Shown: positions 57,374 through 64,000 of the stretch, piece after piece
How the letters are laid out: each line of letters starts with the position of its first letter
Numbering within the stretch: the stretch's first letter is position 1
NCBI RefSeq assembly: GCF_029852145.1
Contig: NC_079978.1
Coordinates: 16,133,153 to 16,197,152 of the forward strand
Length of the DNA stretch: 64,000 nucleotides
Source: Microplitis mediator
Lineage: Eukaryota > Arthropoda > Insecta > Hymenoptera > Braconidae
Direction: 5' to 3'
Notes under the pieces: model-generated
Told to the model about the DNA's origin: nothing
Databases searched by the model: none
The model's input: only the letters and a program-made list of their open reading frames with translations
Position numbers and translations under genes: made by a program

Positions 57374-58278
57374 TACACGGAGAAAAAAATATAGTAAATT
57401 TTACTAAAAATATGAGAATAATTTCTAAATTTGGATAGTAATCTTGAAACGCTTATGATTTATATGAAAAATTCATAAACAAATAAGCATATTTTACAAG
57501 TCGTTTAGTAATTTTTCATATGCTGGTTATGGAAAATCTCCTATATTATTAATTAACTTCTAGTTATATTTAGTAAATTTTACTATCCCTGTTTACTAAA
57601 TTTTACTATCCCGTTTAGTAAATTTTACTATATTAGAATGGAAAAAAATTTTTATTCGCTTTTAACTTTTTATTATTATTGCTATCATTTTGATTATTAT
57701 TGTTATTTATGTCATCTCTATTGGTGTTGGTGTCGATTTTTATTTTTTAAAAATTCACTTGATTCAACCGAGATTCGAACCCTGATCTCCCGCGCGCGAG
57801 TCCTTTTCTATGTCTGACGGCCCGATGTCTCCTTTGAACAAATATTTCAGAACTTGTAATACATATTTGTATATGCTATCCCTACCAACTTTTAATTTTA
57901 TCTATACATAGTAAAATTTACTATACAGATAGTAAAAAAATATAATCGTGTTAGCAAAAAATACATTGCGTACAGTAATTTTTAATATTTTGTATAGTAA
58001 CAAATCCTATATTGTATTAGAAAATTTATTTCCTTAAATTTGTATTTATTAATAATACTTATAGTAAAATTTACTATACAAATAGTAAAAAATATATTCG
58101 TCTTAGCAAAAAATACTTTACGCATTGTAATTTTTAATATCTTATTATGTAATTATTACTAACTAGTAGATTTTACTAAACGATTAGTAATGATTACAAT
58201 ACAGAATGTATTTTTTCATATCTGTTAGTAAATTTTACTATAGTATTGTAATTTTTACTATACTTTTTTCTCCGTGTA
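57374..58278 (-). mobile_element. TA-flanked MITE with tRNA-like core, copy 2
   Basis: Ends TACACGGAGAAAAAAA and TTTTTTCTCCGTGTA, with TA at both sides. The body has the same TAGTAAAATTTACTA palindromes and tRNA-like stretch (57764-57832, minus) as 24093-24916, in opposite orientation. About 905 bp and non-coding. Confidence 0.88.
57764..57832 (-). repeat. tRNA-like core inside MITE copy 2
   Basis: Minus strand AGGGTTCGAATCTCGGTTGA holds a B-box closer to consensus than in copy 1, preceded by CTCGCGCGCGGGAGATC. This supports descent of both copies from an element with an intact tRNA-like unit. Confidence 0.55.
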
Positions 58279-58490
58279 TTGAATCCCATTTAAAATTTTC
58301 ATCGGAATGAATCGGTTTCAATTGGAAAATAATAACGAAATAAAAATATTATTTTCCGATTAAAAATTTTGAATGGGATTCAATCGGAAAATAATATTTT
58401 TATTTTTATGCACTTTTTCCGATTGAAACCGATTCATTCCGATTATACTCAATCGAATTTCAATCGGACTCAATCAAAATTCTTAAGCAG

Positions 58491-59670
58491 GGTTGATAAA
58501 TACATTCAAGATGTCAATTCGAGTGAAAATGGAAAATAGAGTAAAAACAGTCCAATAATAAAATTGTACGAATGTTCGTGTTTTTTTTTTTGGTACATTT
58601 CTTTTTGGATTATTTTTAGTCTTTTTTAAATTTTATTTTATTGTCGTTGTTTTTTTTTTCGTTATTCACACTGTGATAAAACGAATGATCACTGAAAAAT
58701 TTTGTAAATGGCAGAAAGCGTTTATAAATAAATATTTGCAATTTCATTGAAATAGAAAAAAATTTATCACCAGGTTTCCGTACTTGTACGGAGCAAAAAA
58801 TTATGCAAGAAACAATAATTATTAAATTTGTTAATCTATTTTTTTTTCTTCTTTCAATTTAATCGTTCTCATTATCATAATAACATCAATTTTCAAATGT
58901 TTTTTTAAAAATCCTTTTCCTCTAAAAAAACTAGTGTACATCTCTTATATAATTATATTTTTTTTATGATTTTAAATTATTTTCACATAAATATTTATAG
59001 TAAATGATGATGTTTTTTCATTATTTTTATCACTTATTTGGAATAAACAAACAAATGAATTATTAATATTTTTTTTCTGTCTAGCAATTGGAAAAAAAAA
59101 CCGTATCAATTATTGTTTTTTTTTTTTTTTTTAACGACTGTAATCATGGGTGTACAATAATGTGGTTGCCCTGTTGTTATAGCAATTAATAAATTTTCTA
59201 CGTGACTTACAATCAAAAGCAAAATCAAAACAGTTGCATAATTACCCAAAGAAAAATAAAAAAATATTTTGTAATTATAATAAATTTTCTAAACTCATTT
59301 AGTAAAATTATACGTATGTTGTTTCTTATAAAGTATGAAAAAAAATAATCTTGAGAATAAAGAAAAGAAAAAAAAAATTTATTTTGAAGGGCACGATGCA
59401 TAAATTTATATACAGTGAATAAATAATTCTGTGGCTGTTATGATGACGCAGATCAATAAATGATGTGTTGAGATGCAGTGATGTTTAAAAGATAGTCTTG
59501 TAGGACAATAACTATTTAGACCACCTTGGATTTTTTCTCACCTCTCTCGCTGTTCTCTACGATCCGTATTTGACTTCTTAGACTCCCCCCTAAGATCAGT
59601 CTCTTGCGCGTATTCCTAACTAATGACATGCAATTTTGCAACTCCGACGTCGTAAAGTCCTTGACTTGAA
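58491..59670. other. AT-rich intergenic DNA upstream of the JHBP gene
   Basis: Poly-T tracts at 58580, 58650 and 59115-59133. No gene or clear repeat. 59516-59716 includes an antisense ORF of no significance. Confidence 0.45.
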
Positions 59671-59674
59671 AAAC

Positions 59675-59683
59675 TATATAAAG
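59675..59683 (+). promoter_or_regulatory. TATA box of the JHBP gene
   Basis: TATATAAAG lies 54 bp before the start codon, a normal spacing for a TATA promoter with a short leader. Confidence 0.7.
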
Positions 59684-59736
59684 TGAAACCGTCAACTCGC
59701 AGGACTTGATATTCATTCATTTTTATAAAATCCAAG

Positions 59737-61149
59737 ATGCAGACGCAAACATTAGCTCTTTTCTGTGCATTATGCGTCTCTTGTATTGCTGCTCAGCCAG
59801 CTGACTTCTGTAAGTTATTTTCATAATCAATTTTATTAATCAATTTATTTATTTTTTATATTTTTAAATACTTCCTGGATTTATTAATTAATTTATCGAA
59901 TTAATTACAGCTCAGATGAAAACATGTAAACGAGGGTCAAGTGATTATTCATCATGTATGAGATTAGCGTTTCAAGAAAATTGGCCAACTATTGTACGAG
60001 GTAATTACTTTATATAAATTAAATTCCCGTAAATAGGAAATGAAGAATAGTAACTACTTATTTAAATTTATTCATAATAGGAATTCCGGTAATTGATTTA
60101 CCGCAATTAGATCCTTTCCATCTTGATGTCATGTCCACTGATTACGAATTCGGTGAAGTAACTGGCAAAATAGTTGTGCGTAATGTTAAATCGTATGGTT
60201 TAGCTAAAACTCGTTTCTTATCAATAAGATCAAACCATGAAGACAATCGTTACCGTCTTGAAATCGATTTAGAAATTCCGAAAATGTTTGTAGAAGGAGA
60301 TTTCAAATCCGATGGCACTATTGGGTCTTTTAATGTTATGGGAAAAGGTAAAAAACTATTCATATATAAATATATAGTTATCACAGAAAAAAGGGATTTT
60401 TTGGCTCAAAAATCTTTTACTCGACCCAAGAAAATTTATGATACTGAAGTTAGCAGATAATTACCAATTTTTGAATTTTTTTTTCCACAATTTGATTGAA
60501 AAAAAAAAAAAATAAAAATATGCACATGTAGAAAATTTAAAAAACTATAGTTGCAATTTTTCAAATACTTTTTTTTTACAATCTGTCATTTTTAAAAAAA
60601 TTAAAAAATTATCAGGCGGCGGCAAACTTCAGTGTCATGAAAATTTCTGTTTTCAATTCATAATGCAAAAAATTTATTGTGCCAAGAAATGATTTTTTTC
60701 GGTCTATTTTATGATAGTAGATTTTAAATTAAAAATTTTATTTTAAAGGTGAATTTAATGTCAGTATGGAAGATGTCTCAGGAACAATGACTTTAGAAGG
60801 AGAAATAATTAATGACAGATGGGTACTTGATAAATTTAACTTCATGCCTGAAGTTGGAAACATGAAGGTTTGGGCAAGTGATTTGTTTAACGGCAACAAA
60901 GAGCTCAGTAAGTTCGTCATAATTTATTGTGACCTTTTTTTAAAAGATTAAATTTTAAATTTTGACTTTTGTTTATAATATTTTGACATCTTATTTACAG
61001 CTAAAGCAGCACTTACTTTTGCAAATCAATACTGGCAAATTCTTTACCGTGGAATGTTACCTCATGCTGCTAAATCTTGGAATGCTTACATGATAAATTT
61101 GTGCAACCGTATTTTATCAAACCTTTCATTTTCAAAATTATTCCCTTGA
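59737..61149 (+). CDS. Takeout-like / haemolymph juvenile-hormone-binding-domain protein
   Basis: Five exons, 59737-59809, 59911-60000, 60081-60347, 60749-60907 and 61001-61149, all with GT..AG junctions of the same phase (1), encode 245 residues, normal for the family. A signal peptide covers residues 1-19 (MQTQTLALFCALCVSCIAA). Then come the two N-terminal cysteines (MKTCKRGSSDYSSCMRLAF), GIPVIDLPQLDPFHLD, DISTDYEFGEVTGKI-like text (here VMSTDYEFGEVTGKI), LEIDLEIPKMFVEGDF, GEFNVSMEDVSGTMTLEG and the C-terminal ANQYWQILYRGMLPHAAKSW. Such proteins bind small hydrophobic ligands in a tunnel; specific roles (feeding, circadian output, chemosensory transport) differ between members and cannot be assigned. 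AATAAA lies at 61507. Intron 3 holds nested MITEs. Confidence 0.93.
60381..60705. mobile_element. Nested MITEs in JHBP intron 3
   Basis: An outer element (CACAGAAAAAAGGGATTTT .. CCAAGAAATGATTTTTTTCG) related to 44820-45122 is interrupted by an inner element (60438-60638) whose ends ATGATACTGAAGTTAGCA and GCAAACTTCAGTGTCAT are inverted. The inner type also sits in E2F intron 4. Confidence 0.7.
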
Positions 61150-61734
61150 GTAATTTTTTTTTTTTAAATTCTGTTAAAATTAGGGAAAAAAAATTAATAG
61201 TAATTTCTTAAACACATAAAAATTTCACAATTATAATTTTTTTAAAATGCATTATATTTAGTGGTTGTTTGTTGCGCTGGCGGAAGAAATGAAAAAATAA
61301 TGTCAAGGATGAATTTTAAGAAGAACGAAGTTTTTGTTGTTGTTACAATGTTGTTAACGCTATTCTAAGATTTAGAAAGTGTCCATTATTAAGTTTTAGT
61401 TTTTATTATAATGATTTAAGATTGTGAATGGAAAGTTCCGCTCACTTTGCTAATCATTTATTACTATTTTATTGCTAAAATACCTCTTTGTGTATATATT
61501 CAAACAAATAAACCATTGGTTATTTATGTTAAACCACTTTTTTTGTTGTGGAAAAAATTTTGAATAATTTAATTCAATGTCATTTTATTGATAAAAATAG
61601 TTTATTATTAATTTTTTATGAAATACTTAAGTGCATTTTTTTTACATAAAATGTAAATCTTATAAACATAATAATAATTACAACAACAAATAACAAGTAA
61701 TTACTAACGATGAAGAATTCATTAAAGCATTAAA
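61150..61734. other. Convergent 3' flanks of the two JHBP genes
   Basis: 585 bp between the two stop codons, containing the plus-strand polyadenylation signal and GTTGTT-rich sequence. Nothing else seen. Confidence 0.6.
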
Positions 61735-62210
61735 TTATGATACAAGAAAAGTTTCAATTGGTACATGACGCAGTAATTGATTAACAATTCCCGAGAACAA
61801 TACCGACAATTTTCTTTTAAGTTGCGGATCCATTGCCTTCAGTACTTCCTGTCCATTATCACGAAGAAATATATTTGTTGCCTCACCTAATTTTATTAAA
61901 CAAAACCAAATAATTATGTATAAGTGATGATAAAAAAAGTTGAATTCAATGGTTTATATTTTGAAATTAGTTAAAAAATTGTTATAAAAATAATGGCTTA
62001 CTAATTATGCGGCTAAGGCTAGTATTTTTTTGAACTCTCATAAAAACATTTTTTACAACTAATTGAACATCCAGTGAATCAACGTGAAGATAATTCTTAT
62101 CATTTTTTACAGAGGTCGACACAGTACCTTTTACAAAGACTTTAACTTGATCGAATTTTGCTGAATAGGTTCCATTACTACTTGCCGGAAGTATAAACAG
62201 TACACCTGAA
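61735..62210 (-). CDS. Second takeout/JHBP-domain gene, last two exons (5' end not found)
   Basis: Exon 62210-62002 (after TTTATAG) and exon 61886-61735 join in phase 1 (ATTA|GTAAGC .. AAATTAG|GTGAGG). The product starts SGVLFILPASSNGTYSAKFD, continues KGTVSTSVKNDKNYLHVDSL and ends with the conserved C terminus NGQEVLKAMDPQLKRKL, FSGIVNQLLRHVPIETFLVS. It corresponds to the second half of the JHBP fold. Exons for the signal peptide and first half were not found between 62.2 and 64 kb, where repeats intervene; they may lie beyond the window or be lost. It is convergent with the complete family member, pointing to a local cluster. Confidence 0.85.
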
Positions 62211-62280
62211 CTATAAATTTAATATTAATTGTTTAAATATTGAATAGCAACAATAATAATAATCAAAAAAAAAAAAAAAT

Positions 62281-62815
62281 CTGAAAACCGCCTGACCCTG
62301 CGGGCCAGCCCCAAAACTTCCCGCTGATTTCGAGCTCAGGGAGCTCGGAAACATTAGTACTTGTAAATTTTTGAGCTCATCGAGCTCAAAAATTTGTTAG
62401 GCCGGTAACACATGCCTTCACTGAAAAATTATAATTTTTGTTCGACGATATCTTTGGAATGAACCAACCGATTTGAACGTTCTTGGTGGCAATCGAAAAG
62501 ACTCACCAAGAGTTAGAACTGATTATATTTTGAGATAAATCGAGCAAATGGTTTATGAGTTATATGCAAAAAACCAAAAATAAAAAAAATTTTTAATTTT
62601 TATTCTTCGTATAACTTGTAAACTACATGACCGATCTACCCAAAAATCTAATCAATTCTAAGTTTTGGTGAGCTCTTTCGATTGCCACAAAGTACGTTCA
62701 AATCGGTTGATTCGTTCCAAAGATATCGTCGGACAAAAAAAAGATCACACACACACACACATACACACACGAGGACGTCCATCCGGGAATAGTCAGAATA
62801 GCTTCCTAGGACCTC
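62281..62815 (+). mobile_element. ACTTCCCGCT family, diverged copy lacking the far end
   Basis: Starts CTGACCCTGCGGGCCAGCCC and AAAACTTCCCGCTGATTTCG, with GAGCTCATCGAGCTCAAAAA inside, a CACA run at 62747-62769 and TAGCTTCCTAGGACCTCAAA near its end. The CTTAGCGGGAAGTT end is absent. It lies just upstream of the partial JHBP gene's exons. Confidence 0.8.
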
Positions 62816-63045
62816 AAAAACTATTTAAAAAACATGTAAATCGAACAACTTTTTTCTTAAATTACTATAACTTAGCCGGATTTTAAGCTATCGTTTTGAA
62901 ACCAGTTTTTATTTGTAGAGTATTTGTTGCTTTTTGGAAGGGTATAAAACGATTTTGCTCTAACTCGATCCATGTAGATTGTATCAGCTCCGAAAGTCAA
63001 TGTTTTCACTTTTTTCATACATTTTTGTTAATAGTGAAAAAACAG
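62816..63045. other. Unassigned interval
   Basis: Contains GGTATAAAACGATTTTGCTC and GATCCATGTAGATTGTATCA, resembling repeat-derived text. No exon for the JHBP gene could be placed. Confidence 0.35.
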
Positions 63046-63048
63046 CTC

Positions 63049-63396
63049 GCACAGTTAAAAATATTGTGTTAAAATCAACACAATCTGTGTGTTAGAAACG
63101 GTCCACACAATTTTTGTGTTATTTTTCAACACAGACTATTTGTATTGAATTTCAACACAAAATTTGTGTTAAAATTTCAACACTTTTTTTGTGTTGATGT
63201 TAAAGTAACACTTAATAAATGTTGATAATATCGATTTTCATACTAAGTAACACTTTTAAAGTGTTGAAGAGTAAATCGATTAAAAATTTTAAAGTAACAC
63301 AAAGAATTATGTTGATTTGACACAAAAAAATCAACACTAAAATTTTAACACGGACCGTTTTTAACACAGATACACAATATTTTTTACTGTGCATCT
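63049..63396. mobile_element. MITE built from AACACAAAATTTGTGTT words
   Basis: The ends GCACAGTTAAAAATATTGTG and CACAATATTTTTTACTGTGC are inverted with one mismatch or gap. The body repeats TTGTGTT/AACACAA throughout. About 348 bp; the antisense 81-codon ORF is spurious. Confidence 0.85.
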
Positions 63397-64000
63397 TACA
63401 AGAAATATGCATAGGACCAATCTTTAAGGCAATTTTGTCTTCTACAAAATTTTTCACAACACTTATATTGCTAAAGTGTATTGCTCATGAGATACAAGTA
63501 GTTGAACATTTTACAGTATAAAAAATTTGTACTATAATAAGCTTACAAATTTTTTTTGCTTAGGATATAGCAATTAAAAAAAAAGTTATTCGATTTACAT
63601 ATGCTTTTTAAATGGGAAAGCTTTAAAATGAAAAAGCAAGCACTTAAAATTAATATGAAGGGCTCAAACTTTGATGAGATTTTTTTTTGCGACGTGTAGG
63701 GGAAGGTGGCCCAAAGCGCCTACCCCGCTTAAAGCGGGTAGGCGCTTTTGCGCCGACGCATGAAACGCAAAGGACAAGGTATACATATGTCGAGGTTACC
63801 CGAGTACTTCCGAGTTTCGCTCAGTCCCAAACAAGCATTAATGAAGCGGTACACGGAAAGAAAAATATCGGCAGATTAAGTATACGCATCGCTATTCTGG
63901 CTATACGCTGTATAGTCATCTTACTTAACGATACGCCGTATAGCCAATTCAGCTATACAGAGTATCCTCACAGTGGATCGTCAAAATGACGATCCGTATC
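63397..64000. repeat. End-of-window repeat fragments
   Basis: 63712-63755 forms a strong GC-rich hairpin (AAGCGCCTACCCCGCTTAAA and its inverse GCGGGTAGGCGCTTTT). 63890-63970 repeats GCTATACGCTGTATAG / GATACGCCGTATAGC words. The 100-codon ORF at 63687 crosses these and is not supported as a gene. Confidence 0.55.

Larger units (their letters stand above)
57270..58490. repeat. ATCGGAATGAATCGGTTTC repeat split by a MITE
   Basis: 57285-57370 and 58282-58480 share TTCCGATTGAATC/GATTCAATCGG-type words on both strands and read as one palindromic repeat if the MITE between them is removed. Confidence 0.65.

Noticed and set aside
63687..63989. 100-codon ORF at the window end
   Set aside because: Crosses a strong GC hairpin and GTATAG/CTATAC repeats; no domain pattern or promoter.
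1..64000. Integrated viral (for example polydnavirus or nudivirus) genes
   Set aside because: None of the ORFs shows a viral family pattern I can recognise; the repeats look like ordinary insect DNA transposons.

Overview
This is a nuclear segment from an insect, most likely a hymenopteran and plausibly a parasitoid wasp. That placement is an inference from overall character: very AT-rich DNA, short introns with GT..AG ends, a takeout/juvenile-hormone-binding-protein pair, an insect-type ionotropic receptor and dense non-autonomous transposons. No bacterial operon, rRNA gene, CRISPR array or recognisable viral gene was seen. I rebuilt gene structures by hand from splice sites, reading phase and protein family pattern.

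Genes, left to right. 7.7-8.8 kb: an intronless cyclin T-like ORF (+). 10.7-11.05 kb: two exons of an unrecognised gene (-). 18.3-19.2 kb: a two-exon secreted cystine-knot peptide (+). 23.9-24.9 kb: a small broken exon split by a MITE (+). 25.3-32.2 kb: an apparently intact three-exon divergent ionotropic receptor (-). 33.1-35.0 kb: its decayed tandem paralogue (-). 35.4-35.85 kb: a frameshifted unknown ORF (-). 41.4-41.8 kb: an unknown ORF with one internal stop (+). 49.0-51.6 kb: a complete seven-exon activator-type E2F (-). 55.5-56.3 kb: a complete four-exon archease (-). 59.7-61.1 kb: a complete five-exon takeout/JHBP gene (+). 61.7-62.2 kb: the last two exons of a second JHBP gene (-), tail to tail with the first.

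The rest is mostly repeats, which I grouped by recurring ends and interiors. They include two very long near-perfect palindromes (2605-3874 and 16216-17393), several TIR/MITE families present in direct or inverted copies, minisatellites of about 100 bp (530-1260, 21.1-21.8 kb), AT-rich TATA/GATC arrays (22.1, 28.4, 30 kb), a probable solo LTR (29.0-29.9 kb), and tRNA-like sequences, some lying inside palindromic or TIR elements. Nested insertions are visible at 36-38.8 kb, 45.9-47.4 kb, 57.3-58.5 kb and in a JHBP intron.

Functional links are modest. E2F and archease share a strand, and E2F-consensus sites lie upstream of E2F and inside archease intron 1. The receptor, JHBP genes and cystine-knot peptide are typical chemosensory or secreted insect products. 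I did not find a convincing new multi-gene system. The most unusual signals are the palindromes and tRNA-like cores carried by mobile elements, a MITE that split a reading frame at a TA site, and a highly conserved GC-rich core recurring in otherwise diverged repeats.
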